The notes beneath the pieces were generated by a model, which saw only the letters and a program-made list of their open reading frames with translations, was not told the DNA's origin and made no database searches. This document shows positions 51,841-59,951 of a stretch of 64,000 nucleotides of DNA, piece by piece. Source of the stretch: an uncultured Planococcus sp. (lineage in GTDB: Bacteria; Bacillota; Bacilli; Bacillales_A; Planococcaceae); NCBI GenBank assembly GCA_947493585.1, contig CANLRI010000004.1:1-64000 (forward strand), given 5' to 3'. The translations under genes were made by a program, and so were the position numbers. Numbering within the stretch: the stretch's first letter is position 1; each line of letters begins with the position of its first letter.

Positions 51841-52734
51841 TTAAGATGCTTGATTTTGAAGTTCTTTTGTCTCTGCAGTTGGAATCGGAAGGCTTGTGGC
51901 GATCCGTTCAATATCCGCAATAATGGCAGATGCTGCTTTTTGCATGATGGTTCCGTATTTCATTAAGGATTTCCCGCCATCTCCGGACCATCCATTTACA
52001 TACTCAAATGAATAATCTGAAGTGTCTAATCCAAAGTAGGAACAAACGATAAATGCCACACCTTCTGCAACACATTCCCGCTCTTCTTGTGTCGAGTTGT
52101 CATGACGGTGCAGTTGAGAGTGAACATACTCGTGTACCATCGTTTTTGCTTTGTGGTTTACTGTCAGTTTAGGATCAATGACGATTTGATGGGAGGATGG
52201 TCTGTAATAGCCATTTGCACCATTCGCAAACGCAACCTCCACGCTACAATCGTCTTCTTCAGCTAACAGCTTAACCCAGGCAAAAATAATTTCTGCTTCA
52301 TCCGATTCGCCTTCAAGTTTCAAACGCACATCGTCAATCGGCAGCGGTTCTCCCTCGGTTTGAGAAATATCAAAAACTGGGCAGCTGATATAGCCGATTA
52401 GTTTTTGTTCCTCAAGACCAGTCACATCATCCTTTTCCTTTTTAAAACGCGGCGCCAGTACACGAAGGGATTTCTCACCTTTTCGAACGCTGCGGCCGAG
52501 TGTTTTCCAGTGCTTGAAGCTCGCAACATAAGAAGCATTCGGCATTTGGGCTTGGATCAGCATAGTGTTTCGGAATGTGTAGCTACGAAACATCGCTTGC
52601 ATCTTCAATAAAGCTTTAAATTTTTCTGGATTAGCCTCGAAGCTCTTTACACCATTGTCTAAAAGACTGAGTAGGTGGTCGACCTCCTGTTTCTTTTCAT
52701 CGGCAGATTTTTTTACGAATCCTTTTTTCGCCAT
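51841..52734 (-). CDS. ArdC-like antirestriction protein (ssDNA-binding + zincin)
   Basis: 297 aa. The N-terminal ~120 residues carry the ArdC-like single-strand DNA-binding domain (SYTFRNTMLIQAQMPNASYVASFKHWKTLGRSVRKGEKSLRVLAP). The C-terminal part is a zinc metallopeptidase-like domain with HEYVH (201-205) and a downstream glutamate in ECVAEGVAF. ArdC proteins protect incoming plasmid DNA from type I and II restriction when the element enters a new host. ATG 52734 is preceded by AGGAAAGGGTGTATTAA, which follows directly after leader element 1. An early, leading-region role is inferred. Confidence 0.88.
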   Translation of the reverse strand: MAKKGFVKKSADEKKQEVDHLLSLLDNGVKSFEANPEKFKALLKMQAMFRSYTFRNTMLIQAQMPNASYVASFKHWKTLGRSVRKGEKSLRVLAPRFKKEKDDVTGLEEQKLIGYISCPVFDISQTEGEPLPIDDVRLKLEGESDEAEIIFAWVKLLAEEDDCSVEVAFANGANGYYRPSSHQIVIDPKLTVNHKAKTMVHEYVHSQLHRHDNSTQEERECVAEGVAFIVCSYFGLDTSDYSFEYVNGWSGDGGKSLMKYGTIMQKAASAIIADIERIATSLPIPTAETKELQNQAS

Positions 52735-52784
52735 TTAATACACCCTTTCCTAAAAATTTTCTACCTTTCTCTTTGTGAGAACGC

Positions 52785-52927
52785 AAAAAAGCCCTAGGTT
52801 GATTAGTCAGCATAGTAAAAGATACTATGGTTCAAATCAGCCCAGAGGCTTTGTTTATGTCATCACCGTCGGAACGTGAATACGTTCGACAAAATTAAAA
52901 GAAGAGAAAAGTTATAAGCTAAGTATA
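52785..52927 (-). ncRNA. Leader element 1 (bulged hairpin + terminator) before the ArdC-like gene
   Basis: On the minus strand: -10 TATACT at 52922-52927; P1 hairpin 52868-52890 with a 3-bp stem (GTC/GAC), a bulged C and a 6-bp stem (GAACGT/ACGTTC); linker GGTGATGAC (52859-52867); terminator 52791-52853 with a two-part stem and T-run 52785-52790. The same order recurs at 53242, 58276 and 63770 with altered but still pairing bases. It sits in the 5' leader, 51 bases before the gene start. Confidence 0.82.
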
Positions 52928-52973
52928 GCGTAAAAGTTTTGACAATACCATACGTATTTACCGATGGAATCGG

Positions 52974-53213
52974 TTATTGAGCTGCTTGGTGAACAACGCC
53001 TTTCAACACAAACCCTTCAGCAAGAGCGGTCGAAAGAATGCTACCCGCTCCCTTTAGACAATCAGCTTCTCCGAGCGTGCGAACCCATTCTGATTCGTGA
53101 TCAATCACAATGACTTCTATTTTAGGCTCACTCGCCTCTTGAACCAAAACATACCCAAACTCTTTTTCCCCTACTTTTACTGCGCATACATAATCAGCTG
53201 GTTTCTTTTCCAT
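52974..53213 (-). CDS. Small uncharacterised protein
   Basis: 79 aa, with a beta-rich start (DYVCAVKVGEKEFGYVLVQE) and an acidic middle. ATG 53213 has GAAAGGAGAGGTTAAGAG upstream and follows leader element 2. Its own leader element suggests that it belongs to the same regulon as the ArdC-like gene. No family recognised. Confidence 0.6.
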   Translation of the reverse strand: MEKKPADYVCAVKVGEKEFGYVLVQEASEPKIEVIVIDHESEWVRTLGEADCLKGAGSILSTALAEGFVLKGVVHQAAQ

Positions 53214-53241
53214 CTCTTAACCTCTCCTTTCAAAATAAAAA

Positions 53242-53344
53242 AAGCTCCTTGAAGACACTTCTCCCTACAGGGAAAAATGCTCCAAAGAGCTTGGGTAGAT
53301 CAATCCAGCAGACACCGGTGTGTCGCTAATATGATTTTATTATA
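53242..53344 (-). ncRNA. Leader element 2 (bulged hairpin + terminator) before the 52974 gene
   Basis: Minus strand: -35 TTGCAA and -10 TATAAT (53339-53344) with 16-base spacing; P1 hairpin 53307-53327 with AGC/GCT, a bulged T and GACAC/GTGTC; then GG and ATTGAT; terminator 53242-53292 (arms AAGCTC.TTG.AG and CTTCAAGGAGCTT) with a long T-run. The sequence differs completely from element 1, but the architecture is the same. Confidence 0.78.
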
Positions 53345-53422
53345 GCAAACGCTTTAAAAGTTGCAAATACTGTTCACTTATTCTTGTATAAAACCGTGGT
53401 TAACACTCCTGCTATTAACCTC

Positions 53423-55174
53423 TTAATCCTGACTATATAATTTTGATCCTATATTCTGTATTTCAGCGGGTTTTATTGGGAGGTATTTTATAATACTCAA
53501 AGTCACATCATCGTATTTATCGAAAATTAGACTATCAATTTCCGCCGTATTGGTTGTTCCCCACCAATTGTTTGATAATTTGGCGGGCTCATAATATCCA
53601 GCTGATCTGGCAGTAACCACCAGGCGATTATTTATAAAGTTGTTCTCGTTTATAAGTATTTCTTCAGAGTAAGACCCCTGGTGAAATACGCTTTCATTAT
53701 TTTTGAATACATTATTCTTAAATAGACTTTCTCCAATAGGGCTAATTCTATCAAACACATAACTATTATCTAGTACTGTATTATTGGTGAACTGAATTTC
53801 TGGAGATTCGTAAGAATCTCTTACTACATAATGATTGCGGGTAAAGATGTTTCCATTAGTTTTAACAACTGAATTTCGAGTAAGCTCTAACGCGTAAGAA
53901 GCTTTATCTATATGCGCATTCTCAACACTGCTATTTGAATTAATAAATTCTATTCCTCTCCATCTTTTTGGAGAGGTAAATTTCACCGGTTCTTTGTTGG
54001 TACCAAGAACCTCTAGTTTCCCGGCAACTCTTATTCCTACATTCTCGCTTGCAATAACTTCAACACCTTCTGATATTTTCAACGTAGCATTTTCAAACAC
54101 TTGCAAAGTTCCAACTACATAATATGGCGAACTCTCCTTTGTCCACGCTGTATCAGTTATAATGTTTCCTTGAACAGTAGTTCCCTTTTTAATAGGTTCT
54201 GTGATTGGCTGTAATTGGTCAGTAATTGATTTAGTAACATCTTTATTAATAGCACCCGTCCCTCCAAAAAGGGTAACACGCTGTGTTTGCTCTAAAATTG
54301 TCTCTATGCTTTTAGGAAGTTTATTAGTGGCTACTAACAAAACAGGGGCCTTATTCTTAGCAGCTAATGCTGATCCCGTCAATGCATCGGCAAAACCACT
54401 CCCGGTAGCTACGTAAGAGTTCGTAGTATCCATGTCAAAGAAGCTTGTGATTTTCGCCCCGGTGTCATATCGATCACTACCACTTATTCGTGTAGCGTTT
54501 GGCAATTGCTTAAATACTTCATTAGCTATTGCTCCCTCTCCACCTATAACATAGGTTCTTTCCACACCTTCCAAAGCGTTGCTCGTTTCTTTGGGAAGAG
54601 TTTCTTTTTTACTAAGAAGGATTGGGTAACCTTTTGAAGCTGCATATGAAGCGATAGACAGTGCATCCGGATAGTTAAAACCATCCGTTATTACAGCTGT
54701 TGAAGAAAATTTATATAGTCTTTTAGAAATTTTTTCTGCAGTTTCAAATCGGTTTGCTCCTGCAATTCGCTCTACCGATCTCCCCCACATTCTTAAGTCA
54801 TTTTCCACACTTTCTGAAACAGCTCCAGTGCCGCCAAGAATGATAACCTTGTTCGCACCTAATCTTACTATTTCTGATAACGTTTCTTCTGAAATCTTAT
54901 CGGGCTTTGTTAATAGGATCGGAGCATTTAGCTGATGAGCTAACGGAGTTCCGGCAAGAGCATCGGGAAAGTTAAAGGCGGTAGTAAGAATAACTGTATC
55001 CGTTCCTTCTATCCAACCTTCTCTAGCAATTTCTATTGCTGTTTGGAACCGACTCTCACCTGATATGCGCTTAAAGTTTTCTCCTTCGTTGTAAGCAAAT
55101 GAACTAGTTGCTGAAATTAAAAACATGATTAAGGTTAGAACGAAAATTACACTTAAATTTTTTTTATAATACAA
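53423..55174 (-). CDS. Secreted cell-wall-binding repeat 2 (CWB2) protein with beta-helix domain
   Basis: 583 aa. A signal peptide (ending SSFAY) precedes three CWB2 repeats (residues ~35-325). Each has GxxRxxTAxxI, a VILTTAFNFPDALAG-type segment and VIILGGTGAVSE. CWB2 domains bind anionic wall polymers. The remaining part is a probable right-handed beta-helix with repeated VENAHI/FKNNVFKNNES-like units. It may function in surface attachment or cell contact. It lies in a leading-type region but faces its own promoter and lacks a leader element. Confidence 0.85.
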   Translation of the reverse strand: MYYKKNLSVIFVLTLIMFLISATSSFAYNEGENFKRISGESRFQTAIEIAREGWIEGTDTVILTTAFNFPDALAGTPLAHQLNAPILLTKPDKISEETLSEIVRLGANKVIILGGTGAVSESVENDLRMWGRSVERIAGANRFETAEKISKRLYKFSSTAVITDGFNYPDALSIASYAASKGYPILLSKKETLPKETSNALEGVERTYVIGGEGAIANEVFKQLPNATRISGSDRYDTGAKITSFFDMDTTNSYVATGSGFADALTGSALAAKNKAPVLLVATNKLPKSIETILEQTQRVTLFGGTGAINKDVTKSITDQLQPITEPIKKGTTVQGNIITDTAWTKESSPYYVVGTLQVFENATLKISEGVEVIASENVGIRVAGKLEVLGTNKEPVKFTSPKRWRGIEFINSNSSVENAHIDKASYALELTRNSVVKTNGNIFTRNHYVVRDSYESPEIQFTNNTVLDNSYVFDRISPIGESLFKNNVFKNNESVFHQGSYSEEILINENNFINNRLVVTARSAGYYEPAKLSNNWWGTTNTAEIDSLIFDKYDDVTLSIIKYLPIKPAEIQNIGSKLYSQD

Positions 55175-55433
55175 TGTAGTACCTCCATTTTAGTTTGATG
55201 TCCTATGAAAATCTTAATCCTTACTTATATCATTATTTGAGTGTTATCCACCTCTCTATAGTTTAATCCGAATAATATTCAAAATGGTTCATTATAAGGA
55301 AAATTATTCTAATCAAAATATACTACACTATTTACACATGTAGGGATTAATATTTATGAATGGGATTTAGAATTTTGTTGCTGAGTATATAGAAGAAATA
55401 AAAAAGGTTCTGCTATTCCTAGCAGAACCTTTT
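55175..55433. other. Promoter region of the CWB2 gene and terminator
   Basis: About 260 bases without a gene, AT-rich, with the terminator at 55401-55435. No conserved leader hairpin of the type seen at 52.8 kb was found here. Confidence 0.45.
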
Positions 55434-55435
55434 TT
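55401..55435. terminator. Perfect bidirectional terminator
   Basis: Arms AAAAAGGTTCTGCT and AGCAGAACCTTTTT around ATTCCTA; it ends the leftward gene at 55434 and blocks read-through from either side. Confidence 0.88.
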
Positions 55436-55763
55436 ATCCAAATAGACTAATTTGTTCGTAGTCTTTAGTATTTTTCTTATCTCTATTCTTCATTGGCCGC
55501 CGAATCATGGCAGGCGGAAGAATCATAGTCCGGAAATGAATTTCCGAACCTCTCACTTCTTGAATGATATCTTCCTCCCATCCACGTCCTGTTTTTCTTT
55601 CTACTGGATCTCCTTTTCTATATCCCCAATCAATTTGGTTAGACAGCTCCCTAATTCGCGGGACATATTGGTTTCTCTCTTCTAGCTTTCCACTAGCGGC
55701 TAACTCTTTCATTACTTTGCTGATTTCACGATACTCTCGAATTAACTCTTCATTTTTCATCAT
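55434..55763 (-). CDS. Small uncharacterised protein
   Basis: 109 aa. A helical, charged first half (REYREISKVMKELAASGKLEERNQYVPRIRELSNQIDWGYRKG) and a C-terminus with basic residues and ISLFG. ATG 55763 has GGGGAGAAAAG upstream. It follows the methyltransferase gene on the same strand. Function unknown. Confidence 0.6.
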   Translation of the reverse strand: MMKNEELIREYREISKVMKELAASGKLEERNQYVPRIRELSNQIDWGYRKGDPVERKTGRGWEEDIIQEVRGSEIHFRTMILPPAMIRRPMKNRDKKNTKDYEQISLFG

Positions 55764-55795
55764 CTTTTCTCCCCAATCGTTTTAATGTCTCCCTA

Positions 55796-56788
55796 TTACA
55801 CCAGTTGAAGCTGCTCATGCGGCTCAAAGGCAAAGAACGGCTCATCGTGTTGCTCGTTTAAGAGAACATCAAATATGGCCTCTAAAACGTTCACGACGAT
55901 GCTGTTGCCGGCTAGTTTATACAAAGTTGCATTTCGCTTCCCTGGCTTCATTGGATACTCTTTCAACACATTGTCGAAATCATCATCACCAAAGCCCATC
56001 AGACGCCAGCATTCCCGCTCCGTTAAATAGCGGTACGGGCCATCATCGTTTTTAATGATGCCGGCGTTTGGGCAACGATCTTGCCTTGTGCTAATGGTCC
56101 AACAATGCGTATCAATTACATCGAGGAATCGATAATTCATATCCTCTGAAGCAAACTCGCGAATTCTGTTCATCATAGACGGGACCGAAACTTTATACTG
56201 ATCGCCTATGACTTTGGATTCCAGGAAGTTCTTTACATCCGGAGCGGGTTTCTTTTTCAATTTGGAGAAATCAAAACAACCGCTGCCGAGTATCGAAATG
56301 GTAAATACACGTTCTCTTTTTTGAGGAATGCCAAAGTCCATCGCATTTAAGACTTCAAAGCTATTTGTATAGCCGAGCTCTCTCATGCGTATGAGGTACT
56401 TATTGAAGGAGTGAATCATGTCTTTATCTAGTACGCCCTTCACGTTTTCCCAAATCACATAGCGCGGCTTCCAATTCTCCATATTCTCGATGATTTTCAA
56501 TGTCTCCCACATTAGCGAAGAACGCGTTTTGTCTTCTCCATTCCCGCCTAGTCGAATTCCTGCTCTGCTGAAATCCTGACACGGAGATCCGTGTATCAAA
56601 ACATCTGGCATTAGATTGAAATTTACGACCGTCTGCGGCTTATATCGCGGGTCATACAATGCGTTGTACGCTCGGACTGCCTTTTCATCTATTTCCACGT
56701 AATCTATCGCCTTATGGTCAATGCCCATATTGACTAATGCTTTACGTGGGGCTCCAATGCCACCGAACAGTTCGAGAATTTTAATCAT
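55796..56788 (-). CDS. C5-cytosine DNA methyltransferase
   Basis: 330 aa from ATG 56788 (AGGTGATTCC upstream), overlapping the previous gene. Motif I ELFGGIGAPRKAL, motif IV GSPCQDFS with catalytic C70, motif VI WENVKG, motif VIII-like QKRERVFTISI and motif X AGNSIVVNVLEAIF are all visible. It methylates cytosine in a sequence-specific context and probably protects the element's DNA from restriction. No cognate restriction enzyme gene is adjacent, which suggests an orphan, antirestriction-type methylase. Confidence 0.93.
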   Translation of the reverse strand: MIKILELFGGIGAPRKALVNMGIDHKAIDYVEIDEKAVRAYNALYDPRYKPQTVVNFNLMPDVLIHGSPCQDFSRAGIRLGGNGEDKTRSSLMWETLKIIENMENWKPRYVIWENVKGVLDKDMIHSFNKYLIRMRELGYTNSFEVLNAMDFGIPQKRERVFTISILGSGCFDFSKLKKKPAPDVKNFLESKVIGDQYKVSVPSMMNRIREFASEDMNYRFLDVIDTHCWTISTRQDRCPNAGIIKNDDGPYRYLTERECWRLMGFGDDDFDNVLKEYPMKPGKRNATLYKLAGNSIVVNVLEAIFDVLLNEQHDEPFFAFEPHEQLQLV

Positions 56789-57245
56789 TGGAATCACCTC
56801 TCTTCTCTGAAGACAGGTATTCGATGACTTCCATTTCAACAAACCGTTCGCTCATACAATCGGAAATCTTTAACCGGATTGGAGTTTGGCTGGTACGAGC
56901 TTCACTTAGTCGCTCACATGCATTAATCCAGTGTGTCTTAATGTCTCGCTTTGGGATGGCATTGCTAATGGCCCGAACGTAAGTTGACCATATCTCTACC
57001 CGCTCCTGTCGCTTTTCTGGAGTAAGGCTTGAATACTTCCCTTCCGTTGGTGACAACAAGTCCGCTGGTATCAATCCGATCACTTCGCATTGCTGCAATC
57101 CAGGCATATACTCGACCGACTGCCAATCCGCAAGGTCCGGATGGAAAGTCGTTTTTGAATGTTCTTGGAAAATGACTTTCTTAGGTTGTTCTTTTTTAAC
57201 TTTTTCTCCCTCAATTGCATCTAGAAATTCGAATAATGAATACAT
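56781..57245 (-). CDS. Uncharacterised protein upstream of the C5 methyltransferase
   Basis: 154 aa, soluble and without recognised motifs; a middle helix (LTPEKRQERVEIWSTYVRAISNAIPKRDIKTHWINACERL). AAAGGAGAGATTAGCT precedes ATG 57245. Its end overlaps the methyltransferase start, so they are co-translated. A helper role is possible. Confidence 0.6.
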   Translation of the reverse strand: MYSLFEFLDAIEGEKVKKEQPKKVIFQEHSKTTFHPDLADWQSVEYMPGLQQCEVIGLIPADLLSPTEGKYSSLTPEKRQERVEIWSTYVRAISNAIPKRDIKTHWINACERLSEARTSQTPIRLKISDCMSERFVEMEVIEYLSSEKRGDSND

Positions 57246-57288
57246 AGCTAATCTCTCCTTTAGATTTAATTAAAAAAGCACCGCACTT

Positions 57289-57933
57289 TTAGCTGATCTG
57301 TAATTCCCACAGATACTTCGCTTCAAGCGGATGCTTATTTTCTCTCTGACGGCTTGGAGAATTCCAGGAACCGCCTTTACTGATATGTTTTCGTTTAAAG
57401 TTCGCTGCCTTCATCGATGTTCCCGATTCGGTTTCTAGTGTGTAGGTAATGATTCTTACATAACCCATTGCTTGTGCTACTCGGTAAACGGCTGCATAGA
57501 GCTTAGTGATTCCATTTTTGTAGACTTCTTTGACACAGCAACGAGTGACTTCAAGAGTCAGTCCATTATCTTGTATACGCGAAACCGGCCTACCCGCAAT
57601 GATTACGCCAATCACAATATCTCCATCGTATAAAGCGATAGAAAATTTATGACCTTGCGGGGAAATGTGGTGCCGATGATGAGCGTTTACAAATTCACAT
57701 GCCTCTCTCAATGAAATAGGGCGGGTTTTGTACTTCAGTCTCTGATAACCGTATTCTTTACCATACCTCTCTGCTTGTTCCCGGGAGCGGCAACAATCTG
57801 TAAGGACTTCATAATCGTCGCGGTGTAAAATCCAACGATTATCGTGGTCAATGTCTTGATCGGCTAATACGATATAGTGATTTGTGGATTCTTTATAGAA
57901 AACCCAATACCATTCGCTTGTTTTCTCAACCAT
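57289..57933 (-). CDS. XF1762-family GNAT-like protein
   Basis: 214 aa. The C-terminal ~150 residues match the XF1762 pattern: ISLREACEFVNAHHRHHISPQGHKFSIALYDGD, VIIAGRPVSRIQDNGLTLEVTRCC and YVRIITYTLETESGTSMKAANF, a GNAT-like acyltransferase fold found on plasmids and phages. The N-terminal ~60 residues are extra. ACAGGAGAGAAAA precedes ATG 57933. Its substrate is unknown. Confidence 0.72.
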   Translation of the reverse strand: MVEKTSEWYWVFYKESTNHYIVLADQDIDHDNRWILHRDDYEVLTDCCRSREQAERYGKEYGYQRLKYKTRPISLREACEFVNAHHRHHISPQGHKFSIALYDGDIVIGVIIAGRPVSRIQDNGLTLEVTRCCVKEVYKNGITKLYAAVYRVAQAMGYVRIITYTLETESGTSMKAANFKRKHISKGGSWNSPSRQRENKHPLEAKYLWELQIS

Positions 57934-57962
57934 ATTTTTCTCTCCTGTCTCTCTGTAAGTAC

Positions 57963-58184
57963 TTAATAGCCTCTTTGAATGCTGAAAGTGGTTATCTGTT
58001 GATAGAGATATTCCATGATGAAATTTTCGCCATCTTCGTAAGAAGAAGCAGTTTCCGTCAAAGTCGAATAACCTTTAACAAGTAGGTCTAGTTTCTTTTT
58101 TCCGTCCTTTTCATCATCAAAGGCGACAATAATATAATCATTGGTCCTCGCACGATAATACACTGAGTAGTTTCCTTCATTCAT
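57963..58184 (-). CDS. Small uncharacterised protein
   Basis: 73 aa from ATG 58184 with AAGGAGAGATGGAGTT upstream. It begins with a beta pattern (YSVYYRARTNDYIIVAFDDE) similar in style to the start of the XF1762 gene product (WYWVFYKESTNHYIVLADQD), so the two may share a small N-terminal domain. It is directly downstream of leader element 3. Confidence 0.65.
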   Translation of the reverse strand: MNEGNYSVYYRARTNDYIIVAFDDEKDGKKKLDLLVKGYSTLTETASSYEDGENFIMEYLYQQITTFSIQRGY

Positions 58185-58275
58185 AACTCCATCTCTCCTT
58201 CTAATAGAATTATTCAATATACTTTCCTCCGATCTACGAATGCGGCACCCAAAAAGTCTGCAGAAACGTAAAAAA

Positions 58276-58410
58276 GCCCCTGGGGTGATTGGTCAACACA
58301 GCTAAAAAGCTATGAATCAAATCAGCCCAGAGGCTTAAATAAAGTCGTCACCTGCGAAACCTAAAAGGTTTGCAAAAATAAATCAAAAGAAAATGTATGA
58401 GTTTATTATA
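58276..58410 (-). ncRNA. Leader element 3 (bulged hairpin + terminator) before the 57963 gene
   Basis: Minus strand: -35 TTGTTT and -10 TATAAT (58405-58410), spacing 16; P1 hairpin 58353-58374 with TGC/GCA, a bulged C and AAACCT/AGGTTT; linker GGTGACGAC (58344-58352); terminator 58276-58334 (GCCTCTGGGCTGATT ... AATCACCCCAGGGGC) and T-run. The P1 stem bases are wholly different from elements 1 and 4 but keep pairing; the linker and terminator stem are conserved. Confidence 0.85.
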
Positions 58411-58473
58411 TCAAAGCTGTTGAAGAAAACAATCTTACAAAATTACAAACTCTCTGTGACGCTTCTTCATGAA

Positions 58474-58923
58474 CTAATATAATTCGAGTTCATCTTTTTC
58501 AAGGTTGTTAACTTCGTAAGGATTGTTTAGCCTTTTCAGCTCAATAACTTCATCATCCCTTGTGTTTCTATTTCGATTAATTTCATTTCCTACAGGGTTC
58601 AACAGATTTATAAACATTTTTTCTACCATACATCTTTCTTTTTTCAAGGTCTTTTTAGTGAAAGGAATTACCTTTATCTTGGTTATTACAACATTATCCC
58701 AGTTATTATGTTGATTCAAATGAGCCTTCAAACGACCATTTGTCCTAGCAGACTCACCCACATATAAAACTATGTCTTCTTTATCATATAAAATATAGAT
58801 ACTTTCCAATGTCTCAGGTATTTTATTGAAATTGAAACCTTTATAAAACTTATCACGGTATCTATTATTCTCTTGGTATTTCTCCATCTTTTCTAAAAGC
58901 ATTGCATTTTCTTCAGATAACAT
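58474..58923 (-). CDS. GIY-YIG-type nuclease-like protein
   Basis: 149 aa. IYILYDKEDIVLYVGESARTNGRLKAHL has the YIL...YVGES...R...H arrangement of GIY-YIG endonucleases, and later LLNPVGNEINRN has the expected Asn. GGAGGGACAGGT precedes ATG 58923. The target is unknown. It lies between leader element 3 and a terminator. Confidence 0.72.
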   Translation of the reverse strand: MLSEENAMLLEKMEKYQENNRYRDKFYKGFNFNKIPETLESIYILYDKEDIVLYVGESARTNGRLKAHLNQHNNWDNVVITKIKVIPFTKKTLKKERCMVEKMFINLLNPVGNEINRNRNTRDDEVIELKRLNNPYEVNNLEKDELELY

Positions 58924-58965
58924 ACCTGTCCCTCCATTATTTCATTGAAATACTTTAATCCACAA

Positions 58966-58997
58966 AAAAAAGCAGGCATAAATCTGCCCGCTTTTTT
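58966..58997 (-). terminator. Terminator after the 59003-59218 gene
   Basis: Arms AAAAAAGCGGGCA and TGCCTGCTTTTTT on the minus strand with a short loop, followed by T-run. Confidence 0.82.
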
Positions 58998-59002
58998 ATT
59001 GA

Positions 59003-59218
59003 TTATTTAAGGTTACTTACAATTTCTCTTGCAAGCCATGAAGGCCCTTTGTGTGCAAAGGCAGAGTTTTCGATATCAACATTAGCCATTACCCGCTGAG
59101 AAATTTTAGCTGCTTCTTCTCTTGTAAGAGACTTCTTTTGTCGATGTGCAAAATACACCAGGGAATCTTCCAAATCTTTCGCTAAGCGCTCGCGATCATT
59201 TATCGTTGCGGTAATCAT
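59003..59218 (-). CDS. Small protein, partner of the DUF3990-like gene
   Basis: 71 aa, helical (LAKDLEDSLVYFAHRQKKSLTREEAAKISQRVM) with C-terminal AHKGPSWLAREIVSNL. ATG 59218 has AAGGAGTTAGATATTA upstream, inside the end of the previous gene, which it overlaps by 23 bases. It may be an antitoxin-like or accessory partner; no family is assigned. Confidence 0.6.
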   Translation of the reverse strand: MITATINDRERLAKDLEDSLVYFAHRQKKSLTREEAAKISQRVMANVDIENSAFAHKGPSWLAREIVSNLK

Positions 59219-59825
59219 TAATATCTAACTCCTTTCCTCCGTCTACTTCATAGGCGTTTGTTATTGTAAGTATATCACAAATTTCTTGCTTATGAATAGA
59301 TACTTGTCTTTTGCTATTACGAGTTTTTTGGATTTCAGTTATAACCTCTTCTTTACTTAATTCCCCATCCCTAAATTGTGAAACTAGTAAAGTCGGTATG
59401 GTGTCGCTCATAACGCCGTACACTAAAGGATAATCGTGAACTAATCCCTCCAAGGCGCGTATTCGGTTTTCTGTAACAAAAGAAGCGAATTCACGATCGA
59501 ATTTATCGAGAACCTTTAACTCTCCATTTTCCCAATAGTGATAGGGTGTAAAGCCGAATTCGATTATCACCGGTTCTAACTGATCAGAAGATAAGAACTC
59601 TTCCGTCCCCTCTTTTTTCAAGACATTGATCTGGTTGGTAATGAAGTTTTCGGCCATTTGATATTCGGGCGCTAAGTAAAAGCCTGGACCAAAGTCTAAT
59701 TCACTTCCCAATCCAACATCAAATTTAACACCTTGGCTCATTATTTTTTTGAATCCATCTTTTGTTGTTCCATGATACCATTGCGTTCTCTGGAGGATTT
59801 TTTTTGTTTTTTCTCTTATTTCCAT
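59196..59825 (-). CDS. DUF3990-like putative ADP-ribosyltransferase
   Basis: 209 aa from ATG 59825 (GAGGTGGCCTC upstream; a GTG at 59837 has its ribosome binding site too close). WYHGTTKDGFKKIMSQGV and DFGPGFYLAPEYQMAENFI match the DUF3990/ART fold in which the HGT and GFY motifs line the NAD+ pocket. Members have been found as effectors and in toxin-antitoxin pairs. Its small overlapping partner would fit that. Targets unknown. Confidence 0.6.
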   Translation of the reverse strand: MEIREKTKKILQRTQWYHGTTKDGFKKIMSQGVKFDVGLGSELDFGPGFYLAPEYQMAENFITNQINVLKKEGTEEFLSSDQLEPVIIEFGFTPYHYWENGELKVLDKFDREFASFVTENRIRALEGLVHDYPLVYGVMSDTIPTLLVSQFRDGELSKEEVITEIQKTRNSKRQVSIHKQEICDILTITNAYEVDGGKELDINDYRNDK

Positions 59826-59903
59826 TTTTGAGGCCACCTCGACTTTCTTCTCATCACTAATTGAGCCATAAATTATTTGGGTTGTCCAACAAAGCTAAAA
59901 TAA

Positions 59904-59927
59904 AAGAGCAACGTAGACGCCGCTCTT
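59904..59927 (-). terminator. Terminator after the adenine methyltransferase gene
   Basis: Arms AAGAGC and GCTCTT with an internal GCGT/ACGT pairing, then TTTATTTT on the minus strand. Confidence 0.65.
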
Positions 59928-59951
59928 CTATAATTATTGATAGTTGACTCA

